Below, piece by piece: positions 23,683 to 29,903 of a stretch of DNA of 31,065 nucleotides (its first letter is position 1; each line of letters opens with the position of its first letter). The DNA is from Bdellovibrionota bacterium. Lineage in GTDB: Bacteria > Bdellovibrionota > Bacteriovoracia > Bacteriovoracales > Bacteriovoracaceae. Both the position numbers and the translations under genes were made by a program. The notes below the pieces were generated by a model. The model made no database searches and was not told where the DNA came from. It saw nothing but the letters and a program-made list of their open reading frames with translations. Where the stretch lies: NCBI GenBank assembly GCA_030836365.1, contig JAURQB010000092.1, positions 1 through 31,065 of the forward strand. The letters run 5' to 3'.

Positions 23683-24140
23683 AAAAAGGAATTATTTTTC
23701 TCATGATGCTCGTCAGTTTTTCTGCGTTCTCGGCCAAAGAGTCCCGAAAGCTTGTGCCTTTTTTATTGAAAAGCGAAAATCCGCTTGAGTACAATGGGCA
23801 AGTGATTGCTCAGCGAAATTTAATTCGCGGCCGGCGAGTTGCTGATCAACAACGAAAAATAAAAGGCAAATTTGCCGCTTGGTTTATTGATCGCCCCCAC
23901 GCGTATTATCAGCGCGTGCTCAAAGAAGATGCACCGGTCGTTGTGACGGCAACTGAATTACCGAGTGAGTTGGTTTTTTATGATTTATTTCCCGAGTTAA
24001 GAAAAGTGGCGCGAACAGATTATGAAAATCGTCGCTACAATGATCGCATGCGCTTTATTGATTACGACCGTCACCAAACAATTTTTGGGGAAACGGTTTA
24101 TGAGGAAACCACCGGCCGTTATTTGGATCCTGATGATTAA
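23679..24140 (+). CDS. Small exported hypothetical protein
   Basis: A 153-residue precursor whose ATG overlaps the TGA of the barrel gene (ATGA), indicating translational coupling and probably a shared task. The signal peptide is MKKGIIFLMMLVSFSAFSA. The mature part is basic and Tyr/Arg rich (LIRGRRVADQQRKIKGKF, TDYENRRYNDRMRFIDYDRH), with no cysteine and no recognised domain. It could be a periplasmic partner or a cargo of the barrel protein. It converges on the LysR gene and shares TTAA at the stop codons. Confidence 0.72.
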   Translation: MKKGIIFLMMLVSFSAFSAKESRKLVPFLLKSENPLEYNGQVIAQRNLIRGRRVADQQRKIKGKFAAWFIDRPHAYYQRVLKEDAPVVVTATELPSELVFYDLFPELRKVARTDYENRRYNDRMRFIDYDRHQTIFGETVYEETTGRYLDPDD

Positions 24141-25057
24141 GTAGACAAATTTTCGAGGCAATAATGGCGACAATATTTTGCTGTATGAGAAAGTGTTCGC
24201 TGCTTCACAACGCCTAGAGAGATTGTGTTTGTCAGTGCATTGGTCTGGCCTTTAAAGACGTCGAGTATTTCACCGTACTGAGAATTAATTCGCTGAACAA
24301 CGTGAAGAGGAAGCACTCCGGCGCCTAGGCCTTCGCGAATGATTCGACTCATCCCTTGAACGTCCATCAAATTGGCGCGCACGTTGGGAATAAAAGATTT
24401 TTTTAAATGATGCTTAAACCACATCGCCAAAACGGGGGCGCCTTCAACGTAGTCGACATAGTCAAGCTTGTCATAGGTGGAGATATGATGAGGTGGAGTT
24501 TTTTTACCAAATAGGTGCGTTTTGTATTCCTTGGAGATACACAGCGCGAGAGTTTCATCCCAAACGGGAGTGAGCTCGATTTGGGTATCAAGAGAGAAGC
24601 TATCAACAAAGGCGAAGTCAAGATCGCCACTGAGAAGAAGTCCATTCATTTCACTGGCGTGGCCGTACTTGATGTGAAAAGAAACTTCTGGATGAAGTCG
24701 CCCGATTTTGGTGAGAAGGGGAAGAATAAAATTATTACCAAACTCTAGGGGAAGGCCAATGCGAACTTCTCCTCTAAACGTTTCTGTTTGGCCTGTGAGC
24801 TGGCGGATGGATCGCTCGAGCGCGAGGAAGTGGCGATGACAACTTTTTGCCAGCACGTCGGCCTCTCGTGTGGGAATGAGTTTGTGTTTTAAGCGATCAA
24901 ACAAGTTTTGGCCGAGATTTTGTTCCAAGTTTTTGATGTGTTGGCTCACGCCTGATTGGGTTAGGCCCATTTCTTTGGCCGCCGCGGTCATGCTTTTGGT
25001 GTGATAAACGCGCTCAAATACACGTAAACTATTGATATTAATACTGTCGATAAACAT
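24137..25057 (-). CDS. LysR-family transcriptional regulator
   Basis: A 306-residue LysR regulator. The N-terminal winged helix-turn-helix (about residues 7-66) shows the family pattern: NSLRVFERVYHTKSMTAAAK, then LTQSGVSQHIKNLEQNLG and LFDRLKHKLIPT. The rest is the effector-binding domain (VRIGLPLEFGNNFILPLL, GDLDFAFVDS, GMSRIIREGLGAGVLPLHVV). The effector is unknown. It is divergent from the Kazal-like gene with 151 bases between them, and a perfect dyad lies 18 bases upstream of its start. Control of itself and of the divergent gene is the usual arrangement for this family. Confidence 0.93.
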   Translation of the reverse strand: MFIDSININSLRVFERVYHTKSMTAAAKEMGLTQSGVSQHIKNLEQNLGQNLFDRLKHKLIPTREADVLAKSCHRHFLALERSIRQLTGQTETFRGEVRIGLPLEFGNNFILPLLTKIGRLHPEVSFHIKYGHASEMNGLLLSGDLDFAFVDSFSLDTQIELTPVWDETLALCISKEYKTHLFGKKTPPHHISTYDKLDYVDYVEGAPVLAMWFKHHLKKSFIPNVRANLMDVQGMSRIIREGLGAGVLPLHVVQRINSQYGEILDVFKGQTNALTNTISLGVVKQRTLSHTAKYCRHYCLENLST

Positions 25058-25075
25058 TTTAGATCCCTCTTGTGG

Positions 25076-25092
25076 TATAAGTATAACTTATA
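25076..25092. promoter_or_regulatory. Dyad TATAAGT-ATA-ACTTATA, likely LysR operator
   Basis: Perfect 7-bp arms around 3 bases, a form compatible with the T-N11-A LysR recognition box. It sits 18 bases upstream of the LysR start, where binding would suit autorepression and action on the divergent Kazal-like gene. Confidence 0.6.
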
Positions 25093-25115
25093 GCTAAATA
25101 TTACAAACAATAATT

Positions 25116-25143
25116 TTCACTTATGTTTTATTTTCACTATAAC
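25116..25143 (+). promoter_or_regulatory. Candidate promoter of the Kazal-like gene
   Basis: TTCACT (25116-25121) and TATAAC (25138-25143) with a 16-base spacer. TTTTCACT occurs twice here (25114 and 25131), 17 bases apart, which may instead be a regulator direct repeat. The match to consensus is modest. Confidence 0.33.
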
Positions 25144-25175
25144 CCTCCCAACGAAAAAAACTATTTCTGATGAAG

Positions 25176-25191
25176 CAGACAAACGTGTCTG
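25176..25191 (+). promoter_or_regulatory. Small leader hairpin before the Kazal-like gene
   Basis: CAGACA and TGTCTG form a 6-bp stem with a 4-base loop, ending 17 bases before the start codon and 5 bases before the GAGAGG ribosome-binding site. It could affect message stability or be a binding site; no function is shown. Confidence 0.35.
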
Positions 25192-25208
25192 ACGAATGAG
25201 AGGCAAAA

Positions 25209-25727
25209 ATGAAAAATTTAATTATTCTTATTTCTTTAATTCTAGTGGTTGCATTTACATCAAACGCAAATGCAGGAACGAAAAAACTTATTGGTGAGTT
25301 GGTCAATGAAGGCGAGACTCTAGCGGTTTACACATTAGAAGGACGAGTTGTTGTTCACGCAGAGAGAAATGTTAATGATTGTTTTGCCGGTGAATATGAA
25401 GTGGCGATTGAGCCAAAAGGGGAAGCGCAGTTTAAACTTGTAGAGACTATTTTTTGTCGTGGTAAAGGAAAGAGCTTCTTTGGTGACGAGAAAGAAGTTG
25501 AAGCGGTTGGAATCAATAAGGGTTTTGGCGCTGAGAAAATGATTTGCCCGATGATCTACGCGCCAGTGTGTGGGATGATCAATGGTGCTCCACAAACTTT
25601 TGGTAACACTTGTGAACTAGCAAACGCGAAAGCAAGAAAGCTTTTTCTTGGTACTTGTGATCAAGCGCTCAGCGCTGGAATTAAAGGGCATCAGGATTTA
25701 AGCTCTTTTGAAATCCATCAAATGTAA
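25209..25727 (+). CDS. Exported protein with Kazal-like protease-inhibitor domain
   Basis: A 172-residue precursor. The signal peptide covers residues 1-22 (ending SNANA). Residues about 24-105 form a beta-rich unit with Cys58 and Cys83. Residues about 112-150 match a Kazal domain: ICPMIYAPVCG, then a FGNTCELANAK segment and GTC, with Cys113, Cys121, Cys135 and Cys150. A classic Kazal domain has six cysteines; here the Cys after the CELA helix start is absent, so one disulfide is missing or is made with the N-terminal part. Kazal domains block serine proteases. A secreted inhibitor could protect the cell from its own or foreign proteases (inference). GAGAGG precedes the ATG, and a double-hairpin terminator follows. 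Confidence 0.82.
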   Translation: MKNLIILISLILVVAFTSNANAGTKKLIGELVNEGETLAVYTLEGRVVVHAERNVNDCFAGEYEVAIEPKGEAQFKLVETIFCRGKGKSFFGDEKEVEAVGINKGFGAEKMICPMIYAPVCGMINGAPQTFGNTCELANAKARKLFLGTCDQALSAGIKGHQDLSSFEIHQM

Positions 25728-25741
25728 TTTAAAAAGGATTT

Positions 25742-25805
25742 AGTGGCCAATGGATGCCACTTCATTCTTTGTTTTGAGGCCGACATTTTTGTTGGCCTTT
25801 TTTTT
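25742..25805 (+). terminator. Intrinsic terminator of the Kazal-like gene, with a preceding hairpin
   Basis: The main structure is AGGCCGAC (25777-25784), a 6-base loop, and GTTGGCCT (25791-25798), an 8-bp stem with one G-U pair, running into eight Ts ending at 25805. A smaller hairpin, AGTGGC (25742-25747) with GCCACT (25756-25761), precedes it. Confidence 0.85.
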
Positions 25806-25863
25806 GTCTAATATTTTATTTCACTTCTTTTACACGCATCTAGAGAAGCTCTAATATTGGTGG

Positions 25864-27036
25864 ATGAAAAAAATTATCATCTACCTTCTTTTGTTTAGTT
25901 TCAATTCCTATAGTTTTATTAGTGAGGAATCCAAAAATATTATTCGCGAGGGAAAGTATCGCTTTTCAGATTCGTGGGTGGGAACAGTATGGTCTTCTTG
26001 TTGGGCCAGAAAATATGGAAGTCTCAATTTGCCCGTAGAGAAGTTAATCATTCCAATTGAGACTGAGGCATTTGAAAATGGTGAGTATCTGGCGAATGTC
26101 ATGATTAATAGGGGAGACTCCGGAGCGAGTGGGTCACCAAGGCCTGTGAGTTTTATTGTTAACGGTATTTTTGGTGAGCCGGTGAGTGGACTGGTGAAGC
26201 AGGTTGCGCAGCAACTGATCGAGCGTGGGCACCATGTGGTTGGTTTAGGCAATCCGTTGGGCACTTGGGCGCTTAAGCAAAAGCCAACCTATACGATTGC
26301 TAACTTTGTGAAAGAGGCGGAAGTTTATTTAGATATTATGGAAAAGACGGCCCAATGGCTCAATCAGCGCGGCCTTTCTTCTGGGGAAGTGAATCTGGTG
26401 GGCGTGAGTTATGGTGGGTTTCTTAGCGGCATGATCAAATCGATGGATAGCAAACGAAGTGGTTTAATTTCTGGAATGACAACGTTACTGAGTCCTCCCT
26501 TAAAAATGGGGCCGGCGCTTCGAAACATGGATCATGTGCTGTTTCAAACCAGCTCTTTGGGGAAAATGCCCGATTGGGTTTTGGCCCTTGTGAGTTTGCG
26601 CTTTTGTGCTCTTCCGCCGCGCCTCTTTGTGGATCCGGTTCAACAAAAATGGGCAAAGGCGATTTTTGGTTACTATGGTTTTCAACGCTCACTTGCTGAT
26701 AATACCATGCTTATTGATGAACTTTATGGGCTTCAAAAAGTGCCAACGGAGAAAAAAGCGCGAAAGAGGTGGAGGCGACAATTTACCTTTAGTGAATACA
26801 TTGAAAACTATGCCCAGGAGTTGGGAGAGTTGATGGACTCACCTTATGGTGAGCTTTATTATTGGCTTGATCAAGTGGATGAACGTGAAGTCCAAATTTT
26901 TGCCTCATTGGATGATCCGCTCAACGATGAAATTCAATGGCCTAATCGCTCCCATGCTTTTTTAATTGAATACGGTGGCCATTATGGACTTCGGGCATTC
27001 AAGTTTTTTGATGAGTTCTTGTTTTCGATTTTTTAA
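25864..27036 (+). CDS. Exported alpha/beta hydrolase-fold protein
   Basis: A 390-residue precursor with signal peptide MKKIIIYLLLFSFNSYS. The nucleophile elbow is GVSYGG (Ser182), the acid is probably one of the pair in ASLDDPLN (350-351), and the histidine is His373 in GGHYGLRAF, giving a complete Ser-Asp-His order. An oxyanion-side strand (VSFIVNGIFGEPVSG) comes before the elbow as usual. About 140 residues between the elbow and the acid form a large lid. It is likely a periplasmic esterase, lipase or peptidase; the substrate is unknown. A terminator upstream and no same-strand neighbour suggest a single-gene transcript. No good Shine-Dalgarno site is visible before the ATG. Confidence 0.8.
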   Translation: MKKIIIYLLLFSFNSYSFISEESKNIIREGKYRFSDSWVGTVWSSCWARKYGSLNLPVEKLIIPIETEAFENGEYLANVMINRGDSGASGSPRPVSFIVNGIFGEPVSGLVKQVAQQLIERGHHVVGLGNPLGTWALKQKPTYTIANFVKEAEVYLDIMEKTAQWLNQRGLSSGEVNLVGVSYGGFLSGMIKSMDSKRSGLISGMTTLLSPPLKMGPALRNMDHVLFQTSSLGKMPDWVLALVSLRFCALPPRLFVDPVQQKWAKAIFGYYGFQRSLADNTMLIDELYGLQKVPTEKKARKRWRRQFTFSEYIENYAQELGELMDSPYGELYYWLDQVDEREVQIFASLDDPLNDEIQWPNRSHAFLIEYGGHYGLRAFKFFDEFLFSIF

Positions 27037-27056
27037 ACGCGGTTGATTTTGCTCAA

Positions 27057-27095
27057 TTATCTTTGTGAATTATCTTTGTGATTTATCTTTGCTCG
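27057..27095. repeat. 13-bp tandem repeat, three copies, at a gene end
   Basis: TTATCTTTG recurs at 27057, 27070 and 27083, an exact 13-base period. Copies one and two differ only at the last base, and copy three diverges after nine bases. The third copy contains the stop codon of the minus-strand gene. Confidence 0.8.
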
Positions 27096-29374
27096 TATTT
27101 GATTAGGCGTTTTTTTCCATTAACGTCTTTATAGCGAGTAGAAATTTGATCAAAAATATTTCCGCTTTTTCTGCCTAACGAGGCCGTACCACGGGCGTAT
27201 TTTTGGGTTTTACTTCCGCCCTTATTTTTGCCCATTAATGCGGCGAGGGGATTACCTTTGCTTCTCCTTTTACTGCTTCCGCTGCCAACGCCCTGGCCGC
27301 CACTAAAGCTTAAGCGAGAGCTATCGTTATCATTGAATTTCATTTTTCGGTTATTTCCAACGGCACTAGTTGAAGGGGCCGCTGCGCCACCGCCTCCACC
27401 TTGGGCAGGCCCCGTCGAGGCAGAACCTCCGCCACCGCCACCGCCGCCGCCTTGGGAAATGGAGCCGCCGCTGACAATTTTTGCGGCGCGAGGCCCGCTC
27501 ACACCGCCACTTCCACTTCGATCAGTAGAAGTCGAGCTTGAAATACTATCAGCGATATCATCTGGTGATTCTGTGCCTGTGACAGCAGTTGAGTCTGTGG
27601 CCTCTTCATCGGCGTTAAGAACGCCATCAGTTGTCCCGCGAACAGTTGTCCCAGTATTAATTGTTGGGTTAACCATGCTCAGTCCGGTGTTAAATCCAGC
27701 GCTTCGACATTCATCACTTTCTGGATTTTCAGCGCAAGGCCCAACTTTCAAGTCGGTAAAAAAGTCAGGTGTTTCAGTTGCTTCAGTCGCTTCATCCACA
27801 TCATTAATGGCCTTCTCTAAAAGCTCCATATTATTTCTTGCCATTTGTCCTTCCGCTACTTTTGCTCCCGTTTCGGCAAGCGCCGCCACGGCCATTCCTT
27901 TTGCTTTTCGCTGATTGTCCACATTAGTGTACAACGTCACATTCATCAACGCTTTTTGGCAATTTGTCACATTATGTGGGTTTTGTGGGTAGGTATCTTT
28001 AAATTTTTCACTACCATTGATCGTGGTAGAGTCACCAATTTTTAGATAAGGAGCATGCGTTGGGTTCTGACCCACGTAACCTTGATTCATTTTCTCCGAG
28101 CATTCAGTCATTACTTCCTCTCTCGTGAAAAACTCGTAAAGCCCATAACCGGTAAGTAGGCTGGCCCGTAATCCGAGTGCGGCGGTGGCGACATCAGCGG
28201 CAGTTTTTTGTCCTTCGATAACACGCAGCTGTTGGCGCATTACATTTGCTGGGTCATTCGGGTCAGAATTCATCTGCGCCTCAAACGTTGCGTTTTGGGT
28301 GATCATTTGAGACGCCGTCTGTTCACCAACGCGTAAAATTTCGGTGTAATTATAAAACCCAACAAACTCCGTGCACTTATCATAATCGAGCGCCTCTGCA
28401 CCGGCATCCACACACGTAATTGAGTTATCAAATGTCGATACATTCGGCTGAGTGATGTAATTTTTTTCATTGGATTTGTAACGCCCATTAGTGATGAGCA
28501 TAATGGCGACACAATCTTTTATTTCATTGGAGGTCGCCTGATATGTATCACGAATGGCCATTGAAATAGTACTGTTCGCAGCGGCTTCTTCTGGTGAGGT
28601 CATAAAATCAGAGATTTGTGGTGATGGTGGTGTTCCAGAGGGGTTACCAAATAAGGTATGAAGTGCTGCGAGTTCTGGTTCTGGTTCTGGTTCCCCATCA
28701 TCTGGCAATTTTTTTAACTCATCTTTAGTTAACGTTTCTGGGGATGAGCCATAAGCCTTATCGCATAACACCTGCCACTCTTGATTAACCTCTATTGCTC
28801 TATTTTGATCCGGTGCCGCTTCACATTTCGTAGAGAACAATTTTATTATTCCGGTATCTGGGTCATTGTTTTCAGCTTTAAGTTCCTTCAATTTTTTTTG
28901 GAGTTTAAAATATGCAGGAGAAAAAATATAATCAGCTTTAATTACAAAATCGTCTTTTAAAGAGAAATTTAGTTCACCATTATTGGTATTAACAAAATCT
29001 TCTCGCACATCTTTCCAGTTGGTTGCCTGTTCTGCGTTGACTAGTTTCATGCACTTGTTAACGGCGATGGAGTCGGTTTGAAGTTTTCCCTCCATTGTTG
29101 GTTCGGTGAGGCGAAGGCGTTGAAGCGCTTGAATTTCAGTAGTTAACAAACCGTGGGCATGACAAGCTTTACTTAGTAGGTTATTAATATGTTTGAACGA
29201 ATTTATTCGATAAGGCTCACCGCCATCACTTTTATCAACCACTGCACACACACCAATATTCTTTGCTCCAATTTTTTTGGATGCCTTTTCAAAGGTATCG
29301 ATACCATCACCATCCGCAAACGAAGTCGTTGAAAAAAATGTGAGTAGTGAAATAATAAAAATTTGTTTTTTCAT
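27083..29374 (-). CDS. Large exported protein with Gly/Ser-rich low-complexity C-terminal region
   Basis: A 763-residue precursor with a clear signal peptide (MKKQIFIISLLTFFSTTSFA). Residues 21 to about 560 are a helical-looking globular region with about 14 spaced cysteines (IGVCAVVDK, SKACHAHG, VNKCMKL, CVAIMLITNG, CVDAGAEALDYDKC, MTECSEK). An acidic PEPEPE stretch lies near residue 233. From about 560 the sequence is Thr/Ser/Asp then Gly/Ser-rich, with a run of nine glycines, and the last 80 residues are basic (SSKRRSKGN, NKGGSKTQKYARG). No known domain is recognised. Disulfides and a flexible basic tail suggest a periplasmic or surface protein. It stands alone on the minus strand. The upstream region has two ACTAGT-centred sites. 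Confidence 0.85.
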   Translation of the reverse strand: MKKQIFIISLLTFFSTTSFADGDGIDTFEKASKKIGAKNIGVCAVVDKSDGGEPYRINSFKHINNLLSKACHAHGLLTTEIQALQRLRLTEPTMEGKLQTDSIAVNKCMKLVNAEQATNWKDVREDFVNTNNGELNFSLKDDFVIKADYIFSPAYFKLQKKLKELKAENNDPDTGIIKLFSTKCEAAPDQNRAIEVNQEWQVLCDKAYGSSPETLTKDELKKLPDDGEPEPEPELAALHTLFGNPSGTPPSPQISDFMTSPEEAAANSTISMAIRDTYQATSNEIKDCVAIMLITNGRYKSNEKNYITQPNVSTFDNSITCVDAGAEALDYDKCTEFVGFYNYTEILRVGEQTASQMITQNATFEAQMNSDPNDPANVMRQQLRVIEGQKTAADVATAALGLRASLLTGYGLYEFFTREEVMTECSEKMNQGYVGQNPTHAPYLKIGDSTTINGSEKFKDTYPQNPHNVTNCQKALMNVTLYTNVDNQRKAKGMAVAALAETGAKVAEGQMARNNMELLEKAINDVDEATEATETPDFFTDLKVGPCAENPESDECRSAGFNTGLSMVNPTINTGTTVRGTTDGVLNADEEATDSTAVTGTESPDDIADSISSSTSTDRSGSGGVSGPRAAKIVSGGSISQGGGGGGGGGSASTGPAQGGGGGAAAPSTSAVGNNRKMKFNDNDSSRLSFSGGQGVGSGSSKRRSKGNPLAALMGKNKGGSKTQKYARGTASLGRKSGNIFDQISTRYKDVNGKKRLIKYEQR

Positions 29375-29472
29375 TGTTTTTTCTTATCGGTTGTTTCGGC
29401 GCAAAAGATAAGTTTTTCACTAGTTTAAATGCGGACATGGGGATGAGGAGAAAAAAAGCAATTTTGATGAAA

Positions 29473-29488
29473 TATTAACTAGTTAATA
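29473..29488. promoter_or_regulatory. Perfect 16-bp palindrome TATTAACTAGTTAATA
   Basis: The sequence equals its own reverse complement over all 16 bases. It lies about 100 bases upstream of the 763-residue minus-strand gene. A partial copy (CACTAGTTTAA) is centred 59 bases closer to that gene. The pair is a candidate operator set for a dimeric regulator. Confidence 0.5.
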
Positions 29489-29570
29489 AAAATTTGCTGG
29501 ATTTAAGGTGCGTATTTTTTCTGGCAGTTGAAGTATATGTGGTTAAAAAAATGATGGTTGTGATGATGAC

Positions 29571-29605
29571 GATTAAAATAAAAGACGCCCGCATTACTGC
29601 GGGCG
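29571..29605 (-). terminator. Intrinsic terminator on the minus strand
   Basis: CGCCCGCA (29586-29593), loop TTAC and TGCGGGCG (29598-29605) make a perfect 8-bp GC stem. Read on the minus strand it is followed by TCTTTTATTTT; on the plus strand no T-run follows. It implies a leftward transcript arising between about 29610 and 29900, where no confident gene is seen. Confidence 0.6.
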
Positions 29606-29634
29606 CCTGATATTTAAGTGGTGACCAATATAAG

Positions 29635-29903
29635 TAGGGGACGTTTGTTTAAATTGAGCACCATCTTAAAACTTATTTGTTTGGCCGAATAGTTAATATT
29701 AGTGAGAAGTTCTTCCCCCCTTCTCGTTATGTACTGATAATCTAGCAATGCTGATGCCATGTTTTACAGGTGAAAAACAATTAGTTAGGTGTTAAGTGAG
29801 GTGTATAGTGTCTAACATTTTGGCACCCCTGTTAGAAAACCAAGCAACTTTCTGGGGATTTAGAGCACTAGCTCTGGCCAAGGGATTGCTAATTTGTCCC
29901 CTA
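29635..29903. repeat. Possible small inverted-repeat element (MITE- or REP-like)
   Basis: TAGGGGAC (29635-29642) and GTCCCCTA (29896-29903) are perfect 8-bp inverted termini of a 269-base segment. The inner sides also resemble each other (AAATTGAGCA on the left, AAATTAGCA on the right when reversed). GGACGTTT occurs as a direct repeat at 29639 and 29907. No clear target duplication and no transposase are present. GGGGAC also occurs elsewhere in the window, so chance is possible. Confidence 0.3.

Larger units (their letters stand above)
29375..29902. other. 528-base intergenic region between divergent genes
   Basis: This is the only stretch over 300 bases without a confident gene. It holds a 16-bp palindrome (29473-29488), a related ACTAGT site (29419-29424), a minus-strand terminator-like hairpin (29586-29605) and a segment bounded by 8-bp inverted repeats (29635-29903). 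That segment includes smaller hairpins: GAGAAG/CTTCTC (29704-29725), TCTAAC/GTTAGA (29811-29836) and AGAGC/GCTCT (29862-29875). A 48-codon minus-strand frame (29760 to 29614) is present, but it has no ribosome-binding site. Confidence 0.7.

Noticed and set aside
27228..27914. 228-codon plus-strand frame, Pro/Leu rich
   Set aside because: It is the antisense of the Gly/Ser-rich tail of the large exported protein; its proline runs come from the glycine codons.
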